DNA from: Diphasiastrum complanatum
Lineage: Eukaryota; Streptophyta; Lycopodiopsida; Lycopodiales; Lycopodiaceae
Direction of reading: 5' to 3'
Assembly: GCA_029204225.1 (NCBI GenBank)
Contig: CM055109.1
Location: 44,021,054 to 44,085,053 of the forward strand
Length of the DNA stretch: 64,000 nt
Part shown: one piece after another, positions 11,230 through 22,952 of the stretch
How the letters are laid out: each line of letters starts with the position of its first letter
Position numbering within the stretch: position 1 is the stretch's first letter
The notes under the pieces: model-generated
What the model was told of the DNA's origin: nothing
Database searches by the model: none
Seen by the model: the letters and a program-made list of their open reading frames with translations, nothing else
Position numbers and translations under genes: made by a program

Positions 11230-11934
11230 ATGTCTACAACTTTTTGCAGCAAAGAAAAATAGGAGTGAACACACGTCTACGACTTTTTGCGGCAAAGAAA
11301 ATTAGGAAAATTATATTTCTATGCAATTGAAGATAACACGGAGATTTCATAACAACTGTCTAGGCTGTGAGCGTTTAGAAAGATATTTGAAAATATTACG
11401 TGTAATGCATAGTTGGTGTATTTTTTTATGCCCATTCTTTGACTACTTAAGAAGCAGAAGGGGCGGAGACCCACTGTTTTCAACAAAGCCATTTCTACAA
11501 CATCTTCAGGATTTGATTCATGGTTCACAGGGGATACGATGGCTACGATACTCCAAAAGTTTCTCTTTTGGTCCCAAAGTATCTCATTCGACTCGTAATG
11601 GTGTTAGTTACTTATTTTAATCTATTAATGTGGAAAAGTATTCGAAAATCTACTAACCACCAAATATCATTTTCGGATTGGATGCTGAAATTGAAATCTC
11701 TTTGATCTCTTGTTTGTGAAAGTTCACTTTTCATGAGGGTTATATTAACCCTCTCCATCTTATGCCCTTTAACAATTTATGACTCATCTAACTTAAGTAC
11801 TATGACTATTTTACTAGTCAGTTTTTTAAAGGTTATATCATAGAATATAACCATGTATCAAAAACTGATGTACAACAACAAAGAAGTTCTTTGATGAATT
11901 ATAAGATATTGATCTTCCTTCAGTTTGATATGTC
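11230..11934. other. Unassigned sequence, probable inner part of repeat family X
   Basis: By position this lies between parts A and B of the left family-X copy, once copia-1 is removed. The matching gap in the other copy (21613-22952) is longer, and I could not align the two by eye. A short phrase, acaactttttgcRgcaaagaaaa, occurs twice near 11233 and 11279. Confidence 0.4.
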
Positions 11935-12285
11935 TCCTCTCTATGTTTAATTTGTTTCTCTGTTGCATGAAGTGAAATGACCTTGGGATAGAGACTTTTC
12001 TTATTCTAACTTGCTAAAAGCTTCTCTGATAACTTCAAATATTTGGCATATGCTCCCCTACTAAGACCAACAAAATCACAAGCACCCCCCGGACTAAATT
12101 ATTATCTAGTTTTTTTTAATGTCCAACATTATAGACTCTACAATTTCGCACCTTGGATGACAATTTCTATTGTGCAATCAAAATATATTCAATGAATTTA
12201 CTTATCAATATTAAATCCAATGTCTTTCCAAATGAGGCAGTGTCCTTAATGTTCTGATAAGCAAACTATGCAAGAAAATTCATTT
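11935..12285 (-). repeat. Repeat family X, left copy, part B (inverted partner at 21272-21612)
   Basis: Reverse complement of 21272-21612 with scattered changes. Shared blocks include the region around tgaccttgggatagagac, the block with catatgctcycctact, and the block with aatgaggcagtgtcc. Order and orientation relative to part A match the right-hand copy, so A and B belong to one repeat split by copia-1. Confidence 0.75.
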
Positions 12286-12339
12286 ATGAAAAAAAAAAAC
12301 CTCTCAACTTCATTGGAATAGGTAGAAACTTTGTTGTGA

Positions 12340-12465
12340 ACTTCTTTTGATGCTACTTTAATTCGTCAAATAGTTGGATGCTTAATCTACCTTACTACTA
12401 CTCGTCCTGACATAAGTTATGGTGTAGCTCAAGCTTTGTCCTCAATCTTGCTAAGAATTGTTATT
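12340..12465 (+). pseudogene. Ty1/copia fragment from the RT/RNase H junction
   Basis: One frame reads a short stretch ending RQIVGCLIYLTTTRPDIS, the conserved copia motif between RT and RNase H (compare RRLIGSLIYLTITRPDLS in copia-1). About 40 codons are recognisable. Nothing else of this element can be followed on either side. Confidence 0.65.
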
Positions 12466-14342
12466 TGGCTAAATTTAGTCGGTCTTTCACCTTCTAGACT
12501 CTTGCACAAAACAAATAAATGTACTAGAACTATGCATATTTTTTACAAGGAAAAACACTTTGAACCTGCACAATGTTTGCTCAGAAAATCATCCTGAAAA
12601 TCATTGAAAGAACAATGTTAGAACAAATATTGCAGGAAGACTAAGCCACGCTTTGATTGAAATCAATTTCTGAAACCAAGTAGAAAGAGCATTTATTCCA
12701 TAGATAGTATGCTAACAAGCATGACTCGCATAGTGCATGAATTTTGCTTTAAAAATTGCGCCTGAACTTGCTACAAAAGGTGCTGACTCTTGCATGACCA
12801 GATACGCAAGATTCTTATAGACAATTGTGATTATTTTCAAATGTAAATGAGCTCCCTTTGTACACTAGAAATCAATGGTTTTCATGCAAAAATTCTATCT
12901 AGAAGTGTGTTGAAAATCAGATACCAAATGAAGAATATAATTGTTGAAGTAGGTTGTTGGATTACTAGTGTTATTCTGACTATAACATTAAATTTTTTAG
13001 GAAACTAGTGTTGAAACTTCTCACAAAAAATGCACTAAAAAAAATCATTGAATTTTGCATTGGAAAAGTGACTCAATTGTGTGCTTTAGGTTGTTGAGAA
13101 TGCAGTGCTAGAATCGGCCTTAGAAGCACAAGACAAAGGCACTCCTATCAATGTTGAAAAATCAGTACTAAAGTTGAGATGAAAGCTTGTGTTTTTTGTC
13201 TTGAACACTTGTCTGCAAACAGAGTGTCGGAAACCTGGTTATGGTGATGGAAAGATGCACCCATATGTAATTATCAAAACTATAAGAGTTGGAAAAGCTT
13301 GCTAATATGTGGATCCAATTGTTGATTTGTGTGCACACGATCTTTCTTTTTTCTACTTGCTGAAAATTTTAGCTCTTGATTGGACGCACCTAATGGCTCC
13401 CTTGGGTTCTTCGGCCTGGGTTACGGTCTTGTAACACATGACATCTTAGTTTTAGAGATCCCATAAGATCGTCTCAAATTTTTATATCTGGTCATACGTC
13501 TCAAGAATTTGGTGTAGTGGAATAATCAAGCTATGAAGGTTGAAAGAGGCAAGATGGCGTAGGTCTTCAAAATCCTAGATATACCAAGTAGGAAGTGTAA
13601 GAGTGTCATGTGGACCTTATTACTCATTTTGCAAGAATGAAAAAGGGATAAAATTTTTATATAACAGTTAGACCCTTGGTTTTTTATTTTATTTTTTATT
13701 TTAAATTGGAGGTTCTTCTTTGAGTGCATAAAGACTATGAGACTAATCACCCAAAGGTTGTTGTCATGTTCTTATAGACCTTCCAAGGTCTATAAGAAGA
13801 TCACAGAAGTTTCTTATGACATTAAACTCCCCCATCTATGGTATTCCATACACCCAATATATTTGAGATGAGCATGTGGATGATTTGGTCGCGTTAGAAG
13901 AGCACATCTCAAGGATCATGTACTTGGAAAACTATTGGAAAGAACTAGATGCAAATTGAGAAATTAATTAATTTTCATAAAAATTGTAGCATGGAGCCGG
14001 GAATTTATGTTAAGAAGCCATAATCAATCTTTTCTGAAAAAAAAAATTGATCCATATTTTATCATCGAAGGTGATATCGATGAATCTTAGAGAGGAGAGG
14101 CCATGCTAAAACCTTTGATTAATCGGCCAAATTACATTTCCTAATGTCATTGGCACATACTTGACAATCTTTGTTAATTGTTTAAATATAGCTTTGTATT
14201 TCTAATGAGGTACTTTAATACAAATTTTATTATCTTTATTCTAATTGGTCTTATGATACTCAAAAAATGAAGCTACATCTTAAACATGGATATAATAACT
14301 TGTTTAATTTTCAATAAAAAAGTAAGATAACTATGTGCAAGC
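12466..14342. other. Unassigned AT-rich sequence
   Basis: About 1.9 kb without recognisable coding sequence. It contains the perfect inverted repeat at 13769-13798, listed separately. Confidence 0.45.
13769..13798. repeat. Perfect 14-bp inverted repeat with 2-bp centre
   Basis: Arms ttcttatagacctt (13769-13782) and aaggtctataagaa (13785-13798) are exact reverse complements around cc. It could form a tight hairpin or be a binding site. No run of T follows, and no gene is adjacent. Confidence 0.7.
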
Positions 14343-14560
14343 ATTCTTTTGTATTTTGTTTTCTTAGAGTGAGTCGGCAGTGCATCACGACATGGCGGCC
14401 TGAAGCTCCTCTTACAGTTCTGTATATACTTGTCTATTTTTTGCCTTGTTTCTATTGGTTTCTAGTCTATACTTATGTCCTACCAGATGGGATTAAAAGA
14501 TAGTTTACACTAAACTATCAGTTAACTACATGTCTCATAACGTTCCTTTACGGTTGAGCA
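14343..14560 (-). repeat. copia-2 left (3') LTR remnant
   Basis: Shares with 16867-17111 the blocks ttttgtattttgtttt, tctagtctatacttatgtcc, gatgggattaaaagatag and cctttacggttgagca. It ends in CA; its outer end has lost the TG. Confidence 0.75.
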
Positions 14561-14599
14561 TGCAATTTCTTATTCTCGTCGACCTTCTTGGTTGGATTT

Positions 14600-15640
14600 G
14601 TCATTGTTGCTGTGTTTGCTCTTCAAATTATTCGACATAATGATGTTCCGTTTTCTGTTCTGGAGTCTGTGCTTCGACATTCTGATTCGATGTTTGGCCT
14701 TGAACTCCCTTTTCAATTGGCAGTATTGTGAAGATTTCATGGCCTCTTGATTACTTGACTCCTGTAAATGTCGATTCGTTGAACTTCACATCTCTGCTCA
14801 TCACACTTTCCTTGAGGTTGGATTGTAGAGTCAATAGATCTGCGAGCTATTCGAACATCCGACCATCATTGTCTGCATCAATTTTTTGTCCAGTTTGTTT
14901 CTCTTTTTTGGTATGTGCATGTATGATGCACATCCGTACGTATGATAGATTGGGTTTTTCACATGTCCAATGACGTCTTGTTCTCCAGTGTTGTTGTTAT
15001 CAATTGGTTCTGTAGGTGTACAACAACTGCAATTGCTTCAACCCAAAACTGGCCTGGCAACTGTGCGTGTGCCATCATATATTTTGCTCCTTCCACAAGT
15101 GTTCTGTTTCATCTCTCTACTACACCATTATATTGCGATGTATATGCAGGTGTGAACTGATGCTCGATTTCTCTTTCTTGACAGAAGTTTGAAAACTCTT
15201 TGCTTGAAATTGTCGGACCTGAGGGTCTTCAATTTCTTGGAGGTGTGTCATTTTGCAAATGCCACGAACTTCTTGAATCCATCAAACACTTCAAACTTCT
15301 TCCTCAAATAGTATATGGTTGTCATCCTACTAAAAGCATCTATGAATGTGAGAAAGTATCTTGATCTAGAAAGGGAGTCGGCTTTCATTGGTCCACAAAG
15401 ATCTGAGTGAACTAACTCTAGGATGTCCTTGGCTCTCCTTCCTTCATGTACAAATGGACTTTGATATTGCTTACCTTTCTGACAAGCTTCGCAGAAGTTG
15501 GAGTTTGGACTTGTAATCTTCAGACCATTCACAAGTTCCTTCCTGCTCATGTCGTAGAGACTCCTCATATTCAGATGATACATGCATCTATGCTAGAGAT
15601 GGTTCTCACTCGGATACATTCGGTATGCTATCGTAGCTGC
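14600..15640 (-). pseudogene. copia-2 integrase
   Basis: On the minus strand, the frame at 15583-15248 has the integrase zinc-binding end (CEACQKGKQ) and the start of the core (ELVHSDLCGPM, FIDAFSR). Further left, in shifted frames, come the YNGVVER segment near 15130 and a C-terminal SRDVKFNEST motif near 14790. The active-site Glu region is damaged by frameshifts. No RT follows before the LTR. Confidence 0.8.
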
Positions 15641-15743
15641 TGATGATTTTTGCTTGATATAGATTACCTTGTTTTGATTCGATAGTCAGTAGCTTGTTTG
15701 ATTTGTGCTCGACCATTTGGCATGCATTCCCATCGAATAGGAT

Positions 15744-16790
15744 TCATATTCCAAGATTTGTTATCCTCGATACAGAGAGTAGATCCCTTCTCAACATGGG
15801 TACATAGAGCGCTCCTTCTAGCTCTACATGTCCCGACAGTGTACAGAACTGAAGAGTTCTGATGCCTTCGACACCATGTCTACTCCAATCACCTAGTATT
15901 AATGTTCTTGTGTTTTCTAGTGCCCTGTAGTTGTTCAAGACATTCTTGTTGCAAGTTATATGAGATGTGGCTCCTGAGTCAATCACTATGTCATAGTTGT
16001 GCTGCATGTAGGTGGTTGACTCCTCATCAACAACTGTGAACATATTGTTGTTCTTGCCATCCTTGAATGACTCTGCGACATTTTTCTTTTTTCCTTTGTG
16101 CTTTCCTTTGGTATTGTCCCAACATTCATATGCTGAATGTCCTTTTTTCTTGAAGTGTGTGCAAGGTATTATCGGATTAAACCAGCATCTATCTGTTGTA
16201 TGTCCTAACTTGTGACGGTGGTCACAGTCATTGAAGACTTCATTTGCTTCTTCTTGATCTTGGGCTTGCCTTTGTTTTTCTTCTTTCCCCTTACAAAAAG
16301 GGCCTTTCCCTGGTCACTGTTTGATTTTTCTTCATTTATCATCAATCTTTCGTCTATTATGAGATTGACTACTCTCTCGAACGTCATCTTAGGTAAAGTC
16401 AAGATGAGCATTCTCAATGGCTAGTAAGATGAGAATAGTGATTTCATGAAGTACATCAACTGTTGGGGTGCTGGCTCTTGTCGAGATGCAGAGAGCTGAG
16501 CGAAGATCGTTTTGATCTTCTCTACATGCTGATCCAGCTCATTTCCATCCTATTGCAAGCTTTGTAGCTGATTGTGGAGGTGCATGACCGATGTGGTTGT
16601 CCTCACTCCGTACTTTTGTTTTAGTTTCTCCCATGCTTCATGGCTGCTCTGGCAATCTTCAAGCTGCATGAGGATTTTCTCATTTATGGAGGATACGATG
16701 ATTGCCATTGCACGTTCATCCTTCCTTATCCACTCCGCTCTCCTTGGACCTTCCTCACATTAGATAATTGGATCTAGATACGCTATTACG
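15744..16790 (-). pseudogene. copia-2 gag and protease
   Basis: Gag covers about 16790-16205 on the minus strand, with a highly basic tail (GKKKNKGKPKIKKKQMK). The zinc-knuckle area near 16200-16130 is degraded. The protease at 16043-15744 keeps IDSGATSHIT and the downstream YVP.LRRDLLSVS motif. Several frameshifts separate the parts. Confidence 0.75.
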
Positions 16791-16866
16791 AATCATAGAC
16801 CATGCAACAATCAATCACAAAAAAAAAAAAAAATGTACTACAGAAATCGCAGTTGGAAGAACATAA

Positions 16867-17111
16867 TGTCTTTTGTATTTTGTTTTCTCAGAGTGAGTTG
16901 GTAGTGCATCGCAACATGGCGACCTGACGGTCCTCTTACACTTATGTATATACTTCTTGTCTATTTTCTGCAATCTTTTTATTGGTTTCTAGTCTATACT
17001 TATGTCCCAGCAGATGGGATTAAAAGATAGTTTAACTAATCATTATAAGAGAGAATTACGCTAGACTATCAGTTAACTATGTGTTTTGTAATGTTCCTTT
17101 ACGGTTGAGCA
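16867..17111 (-). repeat. copia-2 right (5') LTR remnant
   Basis: Partner of 14343-14560. It begins TGTC and ends gagca, with an extra block near 17028-17055. Confidence 0.75.
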
Positions 17112-18300
17112 TGACAGTTTGAAGCTTCACGTCCAACAAGCCAGAACTCGGTAATTCAAATCGCTCAACGACTCGCTCATCGTTGGTCTCAGCTCATGTT
17201 GGTATTCAATGGTTCAGTGTCGATGGCTCCCGAACTATTGGCCATTCACGGGATGCGTCGAGAAAGGTTGGTTGAGTTCACCATTTCCAACAATAACTCT
17301 CACTACATGTGCAATGCTTAGCCTAGAACTAATCATACATACATTAAGCTTCCTACAACACTTGCATAAAATATAAGTGACAATGTGTCCTCAATATCTT
17401 GATCTTGCAGTTGGTTGATTCCACAATCTATCTTGAAATTCTAAGGCAAGAGCACATAGAACATGCATAAATCATTCGCCAAAGTACATTCACATGTAAA
17501 GGCAACTCATGATGGAAAAAACTATGTATAGAAAAGGCTTGCTCTCGGGTAGACAGAGAATACATGCATGAGCTCTGAAGTAGAGAGAGAAAGCAACTAA
17601 AGTGTGAGCAAGATCTCACAATCTCTCCAAAAAACTAAGTGTAGAATCACTCTCCCCCTCTCTCAAGTAGAAATATGAGGTCAAAGAGGTGTAGTCAACA
17701 TCATTTTGATTAGACCTCTTGCATATCTCCTCCTAATTTGATTGGTTTAGTGACATAAGGACCCTTGATTAACCAAAGGCTATACTGATCTTATTGAGGC
17801 TCAATACTTGCTCAAGGATGTAAATGTTCTTTTTGGATGATTCACTTAATCTCATGAGAAGTTTACAAATTGCCTCACAAAATGAAAAAAACATGAATTT
17901 TCACACTATGAATGACTATCTCATTCTTGCTCTTACAAGATCCAAGAGCATACATTTGATGACACAACCACTTGCTTTCTAAATGATTTAGAACTTAATC
18001 TAAGCCATTAATGACATGAGATATGCCCATACAAGAGGCATCATACAAAACTAGCATTGCCTCACTTGAACTTTGAGATGTAGAAATCTCATCAAAACAA
18101 GATTGTACATCAAAAGTGGATGTGTTGGAGTAGATACCACCTAAAAATTGCCCCTCTTTTCCATGAATTATGAGCCACATAGACTCAACCTTGCCTCTTA
18201 GATATCTCCCTAGCACCATGAGTAGGGATGATTCCTCATGATGAAAAAACTAGGTGTGGCGGGGGGTAAGGGGAGGATTTAGCCTCCAGCTAGACATTCT
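17112..18300. other. Unassigned sequence
   Basis: About 1.2 kb of short open frames on both strands. None resembles a known family to me. No LTR or exon signal seen. Confidence 0.4.
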
Positions 18301-18306
18301 TTTTTC

Positions 18307-18382
18307 TAGGGTGGGGGAGAGGGCTATATTCCCCACCCTTGTTTTTTAGGGTGGGGGAGAGGGCTATATTCCCCACCCTTGT
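18307..18382. repeat. Two tandem copies of a 40-bp hairpin unit
   Basis: The unit is repeated at 18307 and 18347. Each copy carries the inverted arms agggtgggg and ccccaccct around a ~12-bp loop. Downstream is a G run (18397-18410). A G-rich structure is possible. Confidence 0.8.
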
Positions 18383-18595
18383 CTCCCCCCATTTTTTTGG
18401 GGGGGGGGAAGGAGGTGGACTTGGCTCAACCCCCCTTTACATTTTCCACTCTCTCGGCAACATGAAGGGGCACACGCAATGTGTCATCTCACAAAAAAAA
18501 TTGAAGTTGTGCCCAGACGATGGGAAGGGGGAGGATGGCTAAGTAGATCATCAATCGCCCGCTCTTGAGCATCATCCACATAAATTGTCACCCAC

Positions 18596-18598
18596 TAA

Positions 18599-18645
<47 letters not shown>

Positions 18646-18749
18646 ATGTATGTATATGTATGTATATACATATACATAAATACATATAAATCTATATATG
18701 TGTGTGTATGTATGTATGTATATGTGTTGTGTGTGTGTGTACACACACA
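18596..18749. repeat. TA/TG microsatellite
   Basis: Alternating TA, TATG and TG runs. Open frames across it on both strands are artefacts of the repeat. Confidence 0.95.
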
Positions 18750-18827
18750 GTACATTCATGTGTGTTTGTGAAATGACATTACCTCTTTTGAACTCTAATG
18801 TCACTTCACAAACACACATGAATGTAC
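18750..18827. repeat. 32-bp inverted repeat with 14-bp loop
   Basis: 18750-18781 and 18796-18827 are reverse complements except for one base. It starts where the TG microsatellite ends and stops about 50 bp from the MADS-like frame. It may be a small fold-back element. Confidence 0.8.
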
Positions 18828-18879
18828 AGAATTCATAGCATCACTACTCCCATCAGTCACATTTATCCATAAAAACATA

Positions 18880-19064
18880 AGAACTAGCAACAATGAAGTG
18901 GGGAATCTTCCCTGTCCTCGAAAGATTATTACTGCAGCTTGCGCATCACACAGTACTGACAACTCACGAGCGTTCTTTAACATCCTGTTCCTTCGTTTTG
19001 AGAATGTCACCAGCCCACATGTTGCATTCTCTATCCTCTTGATTTCTGTCTCTGCGCGTCCCAT
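18880..19064 (-). pseudogene. MADS-box exon 1, frameshifted copy
   Basis: Starting at the ATG at 19064 on the minus strand, the frame reads a type II (MIKC) MADS domain: [43 protein letters not shown]. Compared with the copy at 60427-60672, one T is missing after the IIF codons. The GK.F.F end of exon 1 is therefore read out of frame. The normally conserved RQVTF has become GLVTF, and the frame then runs into unrelated sequence. No K-box or later exon is visible to the left. I judge it a pseudogene or orphan exon copy. An intact gene with errors in this assembly is less likely. Confidence 0.8.
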
Positions 19065-19735
19065 AAATTACAGATTATATTCTCTTGTTGCAGATAAGCA
19101 TCTAGAGTCTAGACTAGTTGAATGAGTGTTGCAATACGAAATGACCGAAACAGATAATTCCTTTATTTTTGCAATCTCATACTACGAGAACCCAGAATTG
19201 CAAATGAACCATCATTTCCAGTGACATTTCAGCTAGATCTTTGCTACAACAATAAGTTGAATCTCAAGCTTTCAGGCAACCAAACTCCGATCGCAAGAGT
19301 CCCCTTCTGTATCCGTTTCTGAGATTGTCTATGGTTTCGTGAAAACTCAGAGCAGCTCTGTATTCCAACAGCAAATCAGCTTCAAATACCTTTTTTGCTT
19401 CCATTATTTTGATGCGAGTGATTTGGTTATCTGATGTGGGCTTTTTGTGTTTAGAATGACTATGCATTGTGAACCCACAATACAGTTGCTGCTTGCCTTG
19501 CATTATCAAATTTTCATTTTTCGAAACTTGCACAGATACCCAGGTGTTGAGAGCAAGCCAGTGGCCAGTGATACTGTCATAGGATCAAACGCTGCTGCCA
19601 TCGGGTTCCTAGCAAAACGGAGTGGGAATCAAACGCTGGCTGGGAGTTTGCAATATGCAATGCCAAGCGCTTCAAAAGAAGGGGAAGGGCCTGCTGGAAA
19701 GCGAATTCAAACAAATTTAGGTTAACGAAAATGAA
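19065..19735 (-). promoter_or_regulatory. Upstream region of the MADS-like exon, related to 60673-61440
   Basis: Short blocks are shared, in order, with the region upstream of the other MADS exon. They are ttgttgcagataa just 5' of the ATG side, gcagctctgta.tcc further up, and a ctgggagtttgca-like block. This suggests the exon and about 0.7 kb upstream were duplicated together. No clear TATA or CArG box was identified. Confidence 0.45.
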
Positions 19736-21271
19736 TGATGGGTTCACAACTGCATTTCCGTTTGAAGGGTAAGGAAGAACTGAGAAGTTGGGTTGCCGTT
19801 CCGAGATAAATCCAACCTTTCATTACGAAAAAAGCGCCTTTTTTGTTTGGGATTTCCCAAGCCTGGGCCTGGACTCACGACCTGTGTTATGACAGCCTTT
19901 TAGGTATTGGTGATGAAAACTCGTGTTGGTAAGGGAATGGAGACTCCGGGTGGTTGGCTACCTCGGGTTTAGAAATTGATTCAAACACGAGTGACTCATT
20001 AAAAAACTAAACTTATGGCCTCCCTTGAAAGTGCAACACAAGGCATGCAAAAAAAAAAATACATGAATATTTTGCTTTTTAAAGTCTCCAAAAAATCGGC
20101 ATAATAGGCAAGAGGTATCATTACGTTCTTATTACCTACTTATTATTCAACAAATTGGTATTGAATCCAAGGGTGGTTTAGGCTTTGTGGGGATCGAGTA
20201 TCAAGGAATGAACTCAACTGCTATATTTTCTTGATTTAAGGGTCAAAAACAGGATCTCCCCAACTTATTAACTTTGTCAAGCCTAGGTCAATATGCAACT
20301 AAAGCTAGTTTTGGTGCATGCAATACTCGTACTATAGTTGTAGCCCAAGATCCAAGACTCAAAACGCGATTCGGTCAAACAATCTGGAGCGTGCTTTGAA
20401 AGTTAAGATTAGGAGGTTTTTTAGAACAACAAAAAAAAACATTGTATCTTTACTTTTCCTTGAAATATTTTCTGGGAATTGTATAAAAAGGTGGAAGTAT
20501 GTCGCTATAGGAACATTACACTTTTAAGCAAATGCATATTGAGGGAAGCCCTTTTGGAATCATGAACTATTACATTTAGTTATCACTCTTAATGTTGGTT
20601 GGGTCCCAAAACCATGACTAAAAACAAGGATGAACTTGTGAAAGCATTAGAGGAGTTTCAAATGTTAAAAAGACGTTATAAGGAATGACATATAGGATAA
20701 TTAAAAAAGTCAAAATAAAATAAACAAAATTGTTTATTCGCTTACCCACATCACTCCCGAAGCCTCCCAACTCCAAAAAAAACCGCCAATTATTCACAAT
20801 TTAGCTTACGTAAATGTGAATATGCATTCCCTCCAATGGTTAAGATGATTGCACAATCTTGTAAATGATTTTTTTATGCAAAGAATTAATTTATAAGATG
20901 TGAGTTTAGTCGCATATTGTCTTATTGTCATGAGAGAGATTTTGTTTTCCAAAAGACTTTAAAGAAAAATGCAGAATTTAGAAAAAATCATGAATCATTA
21001 GAAAATATAGTTTTTAATATCAAAATAGAATCAACACAAATGCAAGCTATCTTACATTCTATTTCTAGAAACTTACAATTACTAAGAGATGTGGAATTGT
21101 CACAGACTTGCAAGGATATCCAAATTCTTTCAAATGGGTTATCAAAATAGAAGGATTAGTGGATTCAAAATAGTATATTTTGATTTTTGTTACTTGATCA
21201 ATTAGATAAAAATATTTTGTCAACTACTTTTTTTTTTTCTTTTCTAACTATTTTGTTTTTCTTGCATACCT
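19736..21271. other. Unassigned AT-rich sequence
   Basis: Contains a 77-codon frame at 20917-21150 that is Asn/Lys/Leu-rich and helix-like, but I do not recognise it. Nothing else is supported. Confidence 0.4.
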
Positions 21272-21612
21272 TGCTTATTAGAACATTAAGGACACTGCCT
21301 CATTTGGAAAGACATTGGATTTAATATTGATAAGTAAATTCATGGAATATATTTTCATTGAACAATAGAAATTTTCATCCAAAGTGCAAAATTGCAGAGT
21401 CTATAGTGGTGAACATTAAAAAAAACAAGATAAAAATTTAGTCCAGGGTGCTTGTGATTTTGTTGTTATTAGTAGGAGAGCATATGCCAAAATATTTCAA
21501 GTTATCATAGAAGCTTTTAGCAAGTTAGAATGAGAAAAGTCCCTATCTCAAGGTCATATCACTTGATGCAAAAGAAAAATAAATTAAACATAGAAAAAAA
21601 TTAAACGAATTC
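21272..21612 (+). repeat. Repeat family X, right copy, part B
   Basis: Inverted partner of 11935-12285. See that entry for shared blocks. Confidence 0.75.
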
Positions 21613-22952
21613 AATAAAGTCTGATTTTCTTGTTAGTTGTAATCTTATTTTCGATACTTCGTACAGAAATCTGATAATCAAAGTTATTTTATTTCCAGTG
21701 TAGCAATTATTCATTAGAATATTTGATTTTTGCTACAAAATTTGCAAATTGTTTGATGTATTCGAAATTTTTCATATTTTGTTGCAATCTTTTTGCTCAA
21801 TTTGTAAATGCTATCTAGTTCTTTTTTAAATAAAGTTGTCATATTTTTGTGTTTAAAAGTCTCAATAAATTACAAAATTCTTATTCTTAAATGATTTTTT
21901 CATCTTTTTTAGGTTTTCAAAAGATAGAAGCCAACATGACACAAAACAACAAAGCCAAAGCCTAAGTTGATTTTTAAATACTTTGAAATGCCGAGAAAGG
22001 ATGAGACTACTCATCCTAATGTACCAGCCGCAAAAATTGTAGATATAAACAGGTCGTCTAAATTCAAGTGCGTTTCTTACCAATGGGCACTTAGATATTC
22101 CCAAGGGAATGGCCTTAAATTATTCATTTGGTGTATTTTTTAGTGAGCAAAAGCAGGTCAGGGAGTTAATCTCAAAAGAAAAATTGGTTAGCCCCCGTAT
22201 AAATCAGCTATTAGACATATAAATATTGAAGTTAAAGAGATGATTACAATATGTAGTTAAGTTTCATCTGTGCAAAAACATTGATTTATAATATACTTAA
22301 GTTTTGTAAAGCTTGTGTTACTTGAATTTGTTAGAGCTTGTATTTGGTTAAAGAGATCTTTGAAAGTGTACTTCAGTTTTGAAAATTATTTTCCTAGATA
22401 GAACTCGACAATATTTAAATTTTTTGGTATAGTTTCAGTCATCTTTAAAGTCATGTGATATTAAGTGAAAAATGTTTATATAACTTGCACGAAGATGCTC
22501 ACGTAGCTCATTATTATCATAAAGTTTGAATATATTTTGTATCTATTTGTTGACCAAGTTACAGATATAATTAAATTTGAATATATCAATAAGATAGTTT
22601 GTTATAGAAAGTATGTTTGCTTGATATTAGAAAAATACAATATATAATTATGCTATTAAAACTTATTTTGTTGTTTTTGTAAATGTGAATATAATTAAGA
22701 AATAGACAGTATTTTGTAATTAGCAAATTAAAAAATTACTACAAAGTGAAAATTTGTGTAGGTTTTTGGTAAATTTTGAACATACCTTTTTTGTTGACCT
22801 TCTATACCAAAAAACCATATTTTTGAAGGTTTGTAATTTTTCACATGTTTGTTTTTAAAATATAAGAAAAACTCGTCATTTTTCAGATTTGTATGCACAA
22901 AAAACATGGTTTTTGTGAAATGACCTCTTTTTTGTCAATTTTGAAATATTTG
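21613..22952. other. Very AT-rich sequence between parts B and A of family X
   Basis: Probably the inner part of the repeat. No coding sequence is recognised. The corresponding part of the left copy is about half as long and could not be aligned by eye. Confidence 0.4.

Larger units (their letters stand above)
14343..17111 (-). mobile_element. Ty1/copia remnant copia-2, RT and RNase H deleted
   Basis: Two diverged direct repeats (14343-14560 and 16867-17111) bracket a minus-strand copia body that runs from gag through protease and integrase. It then stops before RT. The right repeat carries a ~25-bp insertion near 17028. Neither a Met-tRNA primer site nor a target duplication is recognisable. 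The body is full of stops and shifts, so this is an old non-autonomous copy. Confidence 0.8.

Noticed and set aside
18595-18760. CRISPR-like array
   Set aside because: The repeats are simple-sequence runs with no unique spacers, in a plant nuclear context.
18565-18819. Tyr/Ile/Cys-rich and His/Thr-rich frames on both strands
   Set aside because: Both are translations of the TA/TG microsatellite.
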